From JAKACA01 sp963769255 (GTDB taxonomy: Bacteria > Actinomycetota > Acidimicrobiia > Acidimicrobiales > Bog-793), in contig CAVYKV010000001.1 in NCBI GenBank assembly GCA_963769255.1, forward strand, positions 310,001-374,000: a DNA stretch of 64,000 nt. The letters run 5' to 3'. The notes under the pieces are model-generated. The model worked only from the letters and a program-made list of their open reading frames with translations. It made no database searches and had not been told where the DNA came from. Both the position numbers and the translations under genes were made by a program. Numbering within the stretch: the stretch's first letter is position 1; every line of letters starts with the position of its first letter. This document shows, piece after piece, positions 16,602-24,181 of the stretch.

Positions 16602-17636
16602 ATGCAACCCCAAGAGTACGTCGGCATCGACCTGCACAGACGCCGGAGCGTGATCGTCCGGCGCAGCGCCGAAGGCGAGACGCTCGAAGTGACCCAGGTC
16701 GACAACGACGACCTGCTCGCCTTCGAGCGGGCGGTGACCGCCGCCGGCGAGCACCCCGAGGTGGTTCTTGAAGCGTGCTACGGGTGGTACTGGGCGACCG
16801 ATCTGCTCGAAGAGCTCGGCTGCAAGGTCCACCTGGCCCATCCGCTCGGCAACAACTGGGGCAACCGCAGAGTGAAGAACGACACCCGCGACGCCGAGGA
16901 CCTGGCCGATCTCTTGCGACTCGGCCGCCTCGCCGAGGCCTGGATCGCCCCGCCGGAGGTGCGAGAGCTCCGTGAGCTCGTTCGCTACAGGGCCAAGCTC
17001 GTCTGCCTGCGCACCAACTGCAAGCTGCAGGTCTACGCCGTGCTGGCCAAAGAAGGCGTCAACGTCCCGATGACGGACCTGTTCGGCGTCTCCGGCACCG
17101 AGCTGTTGGAGACCTGCCAGCTCGCCACGGCCTATCGCACCCGCGTCGAGTCGCTCCGGGACCTGATCGAGGTCTTCGACCGCGAGATCACAAAGCTCGA
17201 GGGTGACGTGCGCCACGAGCTTCGCGGCCAGGCCGGTTACCAGGCGATCCAGCAGATCCCCGGTGTCGGCCCGCTGTTCGCCTCGGTGTTCGTGGCCGAG
17301 ATCGGCGACGTCACGAGGTTCAGGTCCCCGGCACAGCTGGCGAGCTGGGCGGGGCTCACCCCGAAGCACCACGAGTCGGACCTGACGGTGCGCCGGGGCC
17401 CGATCACCAAACAGGGATCACGCCTCGTGCGCTGGGCGGCGGTCGAAGCGGCCCAACGCCAGGCGAACGGGACCAAGCTGCGAGCCGACTTTGTCCGCAT
17501 CACCGCCCACCACGGCGACAGCGCCGGTGCTCGCAAGATCGCCCGCGTCGCCGTGGCGCGAAAGATCGTCACCCTCGTCTACTACGGCCTTCGGGACGGC
17601 ACCATCCGCTCCAAGGCCATCTCGGAGGCGGCGTGA
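16602..17636 (+). CDS. IS110-family transposase (DEDD recombinase), intact
   Basis: 344 residues from ATG 16602, preceded by an AAGGAGGA ribosome site. The N-terminal RuvC-like DEDD domain is clear: YVGIDLHRRRS supplies the first Asp, VVLEACYGWYW the Glu, and VKNDTRDAEDLADLLRLG the last two Asp. The C-terminal Transposase_20 domain has IQQIPGVGPLFASVFVAEIGD and FRSPAQLASWAGLTP, with the serine-containing active region near KQGSRLVRWAAVEAA. It is full length and unshifted, the only complete transposase in the window, so the element may be active. It inserted directly behind the VOC gene stop. Confidence 0.9.
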   Translation: MQPQEYVGIDLHRRRSVIVRRSAEGETLEVTQVDNDDLLAFERAVTAAGEHPEVVLEACYGWYWATDLLEELGCKVHLAHPLGNNWGNRRVKNDTRDAEDLADLLRLGRLAEAWIAPPEVRELRELVRYRAKLVCLRTNCKLQVYAVLAKEGVNVPMTDLFGVSGTELLETCQLATAYRTRVESLRDLIEVFDREITKLEGDVRHELRGQAGYQAIQQIPGVGPLFASVFVAEIGDVTRFRSPAQLASWAGLTPKHHESDLTVRRGPITKQGSRLVRWAAVEAAQRQANGTKLRADFVRITAHHGDSAGARKIARVAVARKIVTLVYYGLRDGTIRSKAISEAA

Positions 17637-18033
17637 CGCGGAAGCGACACCACCAAGGCGCGTGGTCGCCCGCAGGTCATGGCCCCCGGTCAGCCGGCGT
17701 GGCCGCGCTAACTGATTGACCCCGTCTTGGTGGTGCCGCAACACTCCATGCCGACAAACGGCGCAGGAATGACAGGCAACCGCGTCAGCGCCTTGCCCTC
17801 CCGAAGCACGCTTCGGACCTGGAGACGACACCTGGTGCCCGCATCGACGATGAGAGGCCCCGTCACCGTCAGCTGAGGCCGAGACCTCGGCCTTCACCGC
17901 TACCTGGCCCGCCTCGGTTTCACACGCGGGTCGTCCCGGCGCGCCCGCTGTCAGGTCGAGTCAGCGGCGGCACTGGAGAAGATCGTGCTCGTCTTCGACG
18001 AGCACTCTTGATCTCTGGTGCTCCTTCAGTAAT
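17637..18033. other. IS110 right flank, no gene
   Basis: Roughly 400 bases with no convincing gene. A 10-bp inverted repeat, CACCACCAAG (17648-17657) and CTTGGTGGTG (17726-17735), lies close behind the transposase and may belong to the IS right end. The remainder contains scattered short frames without family resemblance and then the 59-bp dispersed repeat. Confidence 0.4.
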
Positions 18034-18092
18034 GAGATGCGAGGGCGACCGAAACCCCGCCCCTACGGACGCTTTGGTCGGTCAGTAGCGCC
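18034..18092 (-). repeat. Dispersed 59-bp repeat, copy A
   Basis: About 90% identical to the copy at 57381-57439 in opposite orientation (six differences). It lies 26 bases past the stop of the WYL regulator. Read in the direction of that gene it contains GCGTCCG...CGGTCGC flanking a GGGGCGGGG loop, so it can fold as a hairpin behind a gene end. It may be a REP-like element or a mobile terminator. Confidence 0.6.
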
Positions 18093-18117
18093 CCGACCGA
18101 GCGGAAGGCGCCCGACC

Positions 18118-18816
18118 TCACCCCGGCGCCACCGTCGGAGAGGGCAGCCACCCGAGAATGGCGTCGAGATCGTGCGTCGGGCCGCGCTCGGCCGTGAGCG
18201 TGGCCGACTCGATGCGGTCGAGCCGGAAGAGGCGACGGTCCTGCCGCAGGCGGCACCAGGCCCCGAGGTACCACCATCCGTCGCCACCCACGAGGAAGCC
18301 GGCCGCCTCCACCTCCCGTCTCGTCACCACTCCGTTTTGGTCTCGGTAGCGAAGGCGAACGACGGTGGCCGAGCCGACGGCGTCCTCGAGGACCGAGAGA
18401 ACAGGCCGCTCGACGTGGGAGCGCAGCGGTCGCTCGATGCGGATGCGGCCGCAGAGATCGTCGGCGGCTGCCGCCGTGGCGTCGGGCAAGCCGCGTCGCA
18501 GCTTCGACACCGCCGTCTTGGCGGCGTTCGTGTACGGCATGCCGTCGGCGATCGTGAGGGCGGCGAGGAGGGCCGTCACCTCGCGGTCCGTGAGGTTGAG
18601 CGGCGGCAGGACGGCGCTCGGATGGAGGCGCTGGCCGCCCTGCCGTCCGGGCGAGGCCAGGAGGGGCAGTCCGGCCGCTCGCAGCGTGGCGAGGTCGCGC
18701 TCGATCGTCCGGCGGGTGACCCCGAGCTCCTCCGCCAGCCAGGCGGCGCTCACCGGTCTCGGCGCCCGGAGGCGGATCTCCTCCGTGATGGCGTGCAGGC
18801 GCTCCAGCCGGCTCAT
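18118..18816 (-). CDS. WYL-domain transcriptional regulator (YafY-like)
   Basis: 232 residues. The N-terminal helix-turn-helix of the HTH_11 type is seen in RLERLHAITEEIRLRAPRPVS split by AAWLAEELGVTRRTIERDLATLRAAGLP. The WYL domain, a ligand-binding SH3-like module that senses nucleic acid or small molecules, lies at residues ~140-200 and contains VVRLRYRDQNG and the defining WWYLGAWCRLRQDRRLFRLDRI stretch. It is the last gene of a minus-strand group with MmcQ/YjbR and VOC proteins (12-base gap, then ATGA overlap). The group may be an operon controlled by this regulator (inference). A 59-bp dispersed repeat follows the stop. Confidence 0.85.
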   Translation of the reverse strand: MSRLERLHAITEEIRLRAPRPVSAAWLAEELGVTRRTIERDLATLRAAGLPLLASPGRQGGQRLHPSAVLPPLNLTDREVTALLAALTIADGMPYTNAAKTAVSKLRRGLPDATAAAADDLCGRIRIERPLRSHVERPVLSVLEDAVGSATVVRLRYRDQNGVVTRREVEAAGFLVGGDGWWYLGAWCRLRQDRRLFRLDRIESATLTAERGPTHDLDAILGWLPSPTVAPG

Positions 18817-18828
18817 TGCAGGGGGCGC

Positions 18829-19203
18829 TCAGCCGCCCATCGGGCGTCGTCCCCGCGGCAGTGAGCTGACGACGATCTCGTAGGAAGCGCCGACAAGGTC
18901 GGCGACGAGATCGGGGGCGACGCCGGCGAGCGCCACGGTGATCCAGTGACGCTTGTTCATGTGGTAGCCGGGCATGATGCCGGGCTCGCTCCGGCACAGC
19001 GCGGCCGCCTCCCCGGGGTCGCACTTGAGCGTGACGGCCGCGCCCTCGCCGGCGCTCACGACGGCGAACATCTTCCCGCCCACCTTGAAGACGGGGACGT
19101 CCTCCCCGAAGGGGAAGCACAGCTCGGCGCCGGCCAGTCCTTCGCACTGCGACATGACTGTCGCAAGCGATGCGACCGCCCGCTCGGGAGGCGGCGCCCT
19201 CAT
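18829..19203 (-). CDS. MmcQ/YjbR family protein
   Basis: 124 residues of the MmcQ/YjbR (DUF419) family, CyaY-like fold proteins often associated with DNA binding by annotation only. Signatures are ELCFPFGEDVPVFKVGGKMFAVV, the conserved lysine in VTLKCDPGEA, PGYHMNKRHWITVAL and the C-terminal LVGASYEIVVSSLP. Its start codon overlaps the stop of the upstream VOC gene (ATGA at 19200-19203), so the two are translationally coupled. VOC and MmcQ genes with a WYL regulator commonly travel together in actinobacteria. Confidence 0.85.
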   Translation of the reverse strand: MRAPPPERAVASLATVMSQCEGLAGAELCFPFGEDVPVFKVGGKMFAVVSAGEGAAVTLKCDPGEAAALCRSEPGIMPGYHMNKRHWITVALAGVAPDLVADLVGASYEIVVSSLPRGRRPMGG

Positions 19204-19586
19204 CGGCCCGGCCCCGCCTGGGCGCTCTCGACGTCACCGAGGACGAAGTTGGGGTTCTCGACGAGGCCGACGACCTGCCCGCCGGGGGCCCGAACGGCGG
19301 CCACGCGGATGCCGTCGCCGACGTCGGTGACCTCGCTGTGCGGCTCGGCGCCGGCGGCGAGCAGCTCCGCCACGGCGGCGCCGGCGTCTCGTACGCCCCA
19401 ATAGGTCATCGCCTCGTTGCCACCGTCATCACTCGGGACGAGCCCGAGCTCGTAGCCGCCGACCGTGAAACCGACGTAGTACGGCTCGTCGAAGCTCGGC
19501 TCTTGCTTCAGCACGCCGGCGAACCACTCCTTGGCCGCCGTGAAATCCGTGGCCCTGTAGACGATCGTCCGAAGTCCGAGGAACAT
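19200..19586 (-). CDS. VOC-family (glyoxalase-like) protein
   Basis: 128 residues from ATG 19586, chosen because GGAGGAAGG lies just upstream and the product opens with the conserved first strand MFLGLRTIVYRATDFTAAKEWF. It has the two-module VOC pattern (FDEPYYVGFTVGGYELGLVP, then MTYWGVRDAGAAVAELLAAGA and VAAVRAPGGQVVGLVENPNF). Relatives include dioxygenases and antibiotic resistance proteins; no substrate is indicated. First gene of the VOC-MmcQ-WYL group. Confidence 0.85.
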   Translation of the reverse strand: MFLGLRTIVYRATDFTAAKEWFAGVLKQEPSFDEPYYVGFTVGGYELGLVPSDDGGNEAMTYWGVRDAGAAVAELLAAGAEPHSEVTDVGDGIRVAAVRAPGGQVVGLVENPNFVLGDVESAQAGPGR

Positions 19587-19689
19587 CTGCCTTCCTCCAT
19601 GCAGGCGGTCGGTCGCCGCCTGCACGAGACACCATGACAGGGGCGTGCGACATCGTACTGTCGGAGTTTCGCAGAAAGTCGCAAACGAG

Positions 19690-20625
19690 CTACTGGGCGG
19701 CCGCCGCCGCCCGGATGGCCGAGGCGAGGGCCGACGTCGTCGCCGACATGGGCCGCGTGCGGGCGGAGCAGAGGGCAATCTGACGGGGGCCGAGAAACTC
19801 CCTCGGAGAGATCCACGTCAAGGCGGGGTCGATCGCCCGTTGCGCGGCCAGGCGACCGATACAGGCGTGTCCGAGCCCAGCGGCCACCAGTCGTTGGAGC
19901 GCCAGGTTGTCGTCAGTCCGATAGACGATTCGTGGCGCGATGCCACGCCGCATCCAGGCGTCCTCCAGTTCCGCCTGAACCTGCCAGCGACGGTTCCAGG
20001 CGACGAGATCCTGGCCGTCGAGCATGTCGAAGGTCGGGCGTTCGACAGCCGTCAGGGGGCTGTCCCGGCGCGTGAGGATCACCCAGGGGTCGTCGAGGAT
20101 CGGGACCGACTCGACGCGATCGTCCGGTGTCGGGTTGTGCACGAAACCCAACTCCAGTCTCCCCCTCCCGAGCGCCGACGCCACCGCCTCGAAGCTGCCG
20201 TACTCGGACAGGGCCACCTCGACGCCGGAATGGCTCTCCCGGAACGTCCGCAGGGCGGCCGGCATGATCTCCGCCGCCGTCGTCTGCGAGCAGGCCACGC
20301 GGACACGCACGGTCTGACCACGCTCTGCCGCCTCGGCGTCGGCCGCGATCGCCTCCACCTCCGAGAGGGCACGGCGTGCCCGCCGGCAGACAGCCTCGCC
20401 GGCGGGAGTGAGCCGCACCTGTCCTCGACCGCCCGGGCGGGTGAAGACAGGCCGCCCAAGTGCTGTCTCGATCGTTGCCACTTGATGGGAGAGGGCGGAC
20501 TGCGTGTAGCCGAGGTCATCGGCTGCTCGCCGGAAGGAGCCCAGCTCGGCAATGGCCAACACGGCTCGGAGCTCGCGAACGCCGATGCCGGGTGTGATCG
20601 AGTGCACTGATCGTTCTTGGGTCAC
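19690..20625 (-). CDS. LysR-family transcriptional regulator
   Basis: 311 residues from GTG 20625. The winged HTH is at residues ~16-75 (LRAVLAIAELGSFRRAADDL, GYTQSALSHQVATIETALGR) and the effector domain follows (VRVRVACSQTTAAEIMPAAL; LELGFVHNPTPDDRVESVPI). It is divergent from an MFS transporter at 20726. A perfect palindrome (20625-20644) overlaps its own start codon, indicating autoregulation and probably control of the transporter. LysR-MFS pairs typically govern export of a toxic compound or import of a nutrient; which applies here is unknown. Confidence 0.87.
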   Translation of the reverse strand: MTQERSVHSITPGIGVRELRAVLAIAELGSFRRAADDLGYTQSALSHQVATIETALGRPVFTRPGGRGQVRLTPAGEAVCRRARRALSEVEAIAADAEAAERGQTVRVRVACSQTTAAEIMPAALRTFRESHSGVEVALSEYGSFEAVASALGRGRLELGFVHNPTPDDRVESVPILDDPWVILTRRDSPLTAVERPTFDMLDGQDLVAWNRRWQVQAELEDAWMRRGIAPRIVYRTDDNLALQRLVAAGLGHACIGRLAAQRAIDPALTWISPREFLGPRQIALCSARTRPMSATTSALASAIRAAAAAQ

Positions 20626-20644
20626 ATCTTCAGTTTAGAAGATG
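20625..20644. promoter_or_regulatory. LysR-box-like perfect palindrome at the LysR/MFS divergent region
   Basis: CATCTTC and GAAGATG form a perfect 7-bp inverted repeat around the 6-bp AGTTTA spacer. The size and the T-rich/A-rich arms fit a LysR T-N11-A box. It overlaps the GTG start of the LysR gene and lies about 80 bases from the MFS start. Confidence 0.6.
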
Positions 20645-20725
20645 AACCGTCACGTTAAGTTGTAGTTACGGGCGGACGAAGAAATTGAGTAGACACAAAT
20701 TCGCGAGGCGAGGGTACGGCTGACG

Positions 20726-22057
20726 ATGGCAACGGCGACAGCGTCGGGAGAACGAGAGGCAACTGAAGGGAGTCGGGCGGCGCCTTCCGGGGCGCGAACG
20801 CTCCGCATACTCCTCTATGGCACCTTCCTAGCGAGCACCACCTTCCAGCAAGGCATCGTGCCGCTCCTTCCCGTCTACACCCGGCAGTTCGGCCTCTCGG
20901 GTCTCGAGACCGGCGTGCTGCTTGCCTCCACGGCCCTCTCCTCCCTCGCCGTCTCGCTGCCGGCCGGCGCCTTGTCCGACCGTCTCGGGGCGCGCCGGCT
21001 GACGATCATCGCCGGCTGGCTCATGGTCGCCGGCATGGTCCTGCAGGCAGTGGCCCCGTCGTTCCTGGCCCTTCTCGTCGCCCGGCTCGTCTTCGGCGTC
21101 GGGTACGGCGTCGTCTGGACGGCCGGCCTCGCCTGGCTTGCCGGCACCTCACCGGAGGGCTCCGGGCTCGGGGGGACCGTGGCCGCTTCGGGCGTCGGCG
21201 GCATCTTCGGCCCCCTCCTCGCCGGCAGCCTTGCCGGGCTCGTCGGCCTGGCGGTGCCCTTCTACGTGGGAGCCGGCGTGTTCGCGGTCCTCACGCTCTG
21301 CCTCCACAAGCTCGCCCTGCCGAGCCCGCGGCCGCTAGCGGCCCGGGAGGCCGGCAGCTTCCGGCAGACAGCCGGCGGCATGGCCAACAATTGCGGCATC
21401 CTCGTCGCCTGTGCGGCCGTCGTGGTCGCCGGGATGTCCTGGAGCGTCAGCTACCTCCTCGGCCCCGAGCTCATGCAGGCCGGCGGTGTGTCGACGACGA
21501 CCATCGGTCTCATCCTGTCGGGCGCTGCCGCCGTGTTCGTCATCGGCAGCATGGCGGTCGGATCGTTCGGCCAGCACGCCGTGCGATCCCGCTGGATCCT
21601 CTTCGGTGTTGCCGGCACCGCCCTCGCCTTCCTGCCCGGCATGCTCGGCTCGAGCGTGATGGCGGTCACCGTCATGCTCTGCGCCCTCGCCATCACCCGA
21701 TCGGTCCTCTGGACGGTGTGCTATCCCCTCGCCGCCAAGGGAGCCGAGAGCATGGGGATCGGGGTCGGCGTCGTCATGGGCTTCGTGCAGTCCGTCTGGG
21801 CCGTCACGTCGATGCTGAGCCCGGTCGTGGCGGGTGGACTCTCGGGCTTCCTCGGGGCGCGCGAGATCTTCGGCCTCACGGTCGTGGCCTGTTTCGCCAC
21901 ACTGGGCGGAACGGTCGCCTTCGTCAACCGCCACTCCCTCGGAGCACGCCGCGCGAGGCAATCGACCGCGCCAGCCCGGCTGCCTGATCGCCCCGCCGCC
22001 CCGGCGCCGCCCGAACCACCGCACCGTCACCAGTTGGGCGGTACCGTCGCATCGTGA
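20726..22057 (+). CDS. MFS transporter
   Basis: 443 residues with twelve predicted transmembrane segments. MFS motif A is visible between TM2 and TM3 (AGALSDRLGARRLTI). A long hydrophilic N-terminus (first ~28 residues) precedes TM1, and a Pro/Ala-rich cytoplasmic tail ends the protein. The permease is probably a proton-coupled efflux or uptake system of the inner membrane; the substrate is unknown. It is divergent from a LysR regulator. Its stop overlaps the GTG of gpsA as GTGA, so gpsA is translationally coupled to it, an odd functional pairing that may only reflect compaction. Confidence 0.85.
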   Translation: MATATASGEREATEGSRAAPSGARTLRILLYGTFLASTTFQQGIVPLLPVYTRQFGLSGLETGVLLASTALSSLAVSLPAGALSDRLGARRLTIIAGWLMVAGMVLQAVAPSFLALLVARLVFGVGYGVVWTAGLAWLAGTSPEGSGLGGTVAASGVGGIFGPLLAGSLAGLVGLAVPFYVGAGVFAVLTLCLHKLALPSPRPLAAREAGSFRQTAGGMANNCGILVACAAVVVAGMSWSVSYLLGPELMQAGGVSTTTIGLILSGAAAVFVIGSMAVGSFGQHAVRSRWILFGVAGTALAFLPGMLGSSVMAVTVMLCALAITRSVLWTVCYPLAAKGAESMGIGVGVVMGFVQSVWAVTSMLSPVVAGGLSGFLGAREIFGLTVVACFATLGGTVAFVNRHSLGARRARQSTAPARLPDRPAAPAPPEPPHRHQLGGTVAS

Positions 22058-23052
22058 GCCGGATGCGCCTTGCCGTGCTGGGAGCGGGATCGTTCGGCAC
22101 GACCGTCGCCTCGCTCACGGCCTCGCGCCATCCCACGATGCTCTGGGCGCGCGACGACGCCCTCGCCGCCGAGATCCGCGATGGCCACACGAACAGCCGC
22201 TACCTCGCCGGCTTCCTCCTCCCCGAGGCGCTGGTTGCGACCTCCGACGTGGCGGAGGCGGTCTCGAGCGCCGACGTCGTCGTCGTGGCCGTGCCCTCGC
22301 AGGGATTCCGCAGCGTGCTGGAGGCGGCCGTCCCTCACATCCGCCCATGGGTCCCCGTCGTGAGCCTCACGAAAGGCTTCGAGGCCGGCACGCTGAAGCG
22401 GATGACGGAGGTCGTCAACGAGTTGCTGCCCGGTCATCCGGCAGCGGCACTGACCGGCCCCAACCTCGCCAAGGAGATCATGGCCGGCAAGGCGGCCGCC
22501 GGCGTCATCGCCACGGAGGACCTGACGGTGGCGGACGAGCTGCAGAGCCTGCTGAGCCGGGGCGTCTTCCGGCTCTACACGAACCACGACGTCATCGGCT
22601 GCGAGGTGGCCGGTGCCCTGAAGAACGTCGTCGCCATCGCCGCCGGCATGGCGCAAGGTGTCGGTGCGGGTGACAACACCCGGGCGGCCGTCATCTCGCG
22701 TGGGTTGGCCGAGCTGACGCGCCTCGGCGTCGCCCTCGGCGGCGAGCCGCAGACCTTCGCAGGCTTAGCCGGGGTCGGCGACCTCGTCGCCACCTGCATG
22801 AGCCCGCAGAGCCGCAACCGCTGGGTCGGCGAGCAGCTCGGCAAGGGGCGCCCGTTGGCGGACATCCTCGCCGAGACGTCCATGGTGGCCGAAGGCGTCA
22901 ACACGGCGACGACCGCCATCGAGCTGGCGGAGCGCCACGGCGTCGAGATGCCCATCTGCGGCGTCATCAAGCGCGTCATCGAGGGCACGCTGTCGGCCGT
23001 CGGGGCGTACCGCGGCCTGCGTCCGGCCGGGCACGAGGCGGACCCGGGCTGA
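22054..23052 (+). CDS. gpsA: NAD(P)H-dependent glycerol-3-phosphate dehydrogenase
   Basis: 332 residues. It reduces dihydroxyacetone phosphate to sn-glycerol 3-phosphate for phospholipid synthesis. The N-terminal Rossmann fold has LAVLGAGSFGTTVASL, then VVVVAVPSQGFRSVL and VVSLTKGFE. The catalytic lysine lies in GCEVAGALKNVVAIAAG and the C-terminal substrate-binding motif is AGDNTRAAVISRGLAEL with GLAGVGDLVATC. Length is normal for GpsA. The GTG start overlaps the MFS stop, and its TGA overlaps the ATG of the following glycosyltransferase (TGATG), so three genes are read as one unit. Confidence 0.93.
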   Translation: MSRMRLAVLGAGSFGTTVASLTASRHPTMLWARDDALAAEIRDGHTNSRYLAGFLLPEALVATSDVAEAVSSADVVVVAVPSQGFRSVLEAAVPHIRPWVPVVSLTKGFEAGTLKRMTEVVNELLPGHPAAALTGPNLAKEIMAGKAAAGVIATEDLTVADELQSLLSRGVFRLYTNHDVIGCEVAGALKNVVAIAAGMAQGVGAGDNTRAAVISRGLAELTRLGVALGGEPQTFAGLAGVGDLVATCMSPQSRNRWVGEQLGKGRPLADILAETSMVAEGVNTATTAIELAERHGVEMPICGVIKRVIEGTLSAVGAYRGLRPAGHEADPG

Positions 23053-24003
23053 TGGGGGACCCGATGCGCCGCCCGACCGTCACCGTCGGGCTGCCCACCT
23101 TGAACGAGCACACGCACATCGCATCGTGCCTGCAGGCCGTTCTCTCGCAGAGCTACGGCGAGGTCATCGAGGTGCTCGTGGCCGACGGCGGCTCCACGGA
23201 CGGGACCCGAGACATCGTCGCCGCCTCCGCCGACGAGCGTGTCCGGCTGCTCGACAACCCCCGGCGGAATCCGGCCGGCAGGGCTGAACGTGGCCGTGGC
23301 GGCTGCCACGGGGGAGATCTTCGTCCGGGTCGACGCTCGCACGACGATCGAAGCCGACTACGTGGAGCGCTGCGTGGAGGCGCTCGAGCGCACGGAGGCG
23401 GCCATGGTGGGCGGCCCCCTCCGTTACACGGCGACGACGCCTCTCGAACGGGGCTTGCGGGCCGCCATGGCGTCCCGGCTGGGGGCGGGTCCGGCACCGT
23501 TCCGGCGCGAGGAGAGCGAGGGACGGTACGTCGACACCGTGTACCTCGGGGCCTACCGGCTCGAGACGATCCGCGCCCTCGGCGGCTACGACGAGTGGTT
23601 CGGCGGCAACGAGGACGCCGAGCTGGCCTTCCGTGCCCAGCGAGCCGGGGGCGTCTATCTCGACCCCGCCATCCGCTCCAGCTACGCCGTTCGGGAAGGC
23701 TTCCGGCCCTTGTGGCGCCAGTTCCAGCGCTACGGCAAGGCGCGAGCCGTGACGATCCGCAAGCACCCCTCCTCGCTCTCGGCCCGCCAGCTGGCCGTGC
23801 CGGTGCTCGTGGCCGGCCTCCTCAGCCCGTGGCGCAAGCCCGTGCTCGCGGCCTACGCGGCCACGGTCCTCGGTCGGGCCGCCCTCGAAGCGGTCGACGA
23901 GGGTGCTTGGGAGGGTGTCGCCATGGCGGCCGCTCTGCCGACGATGCATGCGGCCTGGGCGGTGGGTTTCGGGGTGGGAATCGTGCAGGGACCGAAGGCC
24001 TGA
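23052..24003 (+). CDS. Family 2 glycosyltransferase, one frameshift at ~23268
   Basis: The GT-A fold opens with TVTVGLPTLNEHTHIASCL and IEVLVADGGSTDGTRDIV (nucleotide-binding DGGS). After RLLDNPRR the frame breaks and continues as IRPAGLNVAVAAATGEIFVR with VDARTTIE, the metal-binding D-x-D region. Removing one A from GGAATCC (23268-23269) restores DNPRRIRPAGLN. The span is 3n+1. Downstream come the acceptor-site YDEWFGGNEDAELAFRAQRAG and a hydrophobic C-terminus that could anchor it to the membrane. With the repair it has about 316 residues, like ExoA/succinoglycan-type transferases. Coupled to gpsA by TGATG and followed by an O-antigen ligase-like gene, it fits a role in polysaccharide assembly. 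Confidence 0.8.
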
Positions 24004-24181
24004 GGCCGTTGCGCCGGCGCCGGCGTGGGACGGACCGCTGCGCCGCCGAATTTGCTCAACGGCGACTCAGGAGTGGCCGATACTCCTGCTAGCCGAACAA
24101 CCGCGGCGAGGCGGTCGACCCTGGCAGCACCAGAGAGCGACTCTCCACCGATGTCACGACAAGAAGGCGAGGGTCACCCGG

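Noticed and set aside
18026..19237. A 403-residue frame on the minus strand overlapping WYL and MmcQ genes
   Set aside because: It is extremely Arg/Pro-rich and shadows two well-recognised genes in other frames; no domain is visible.
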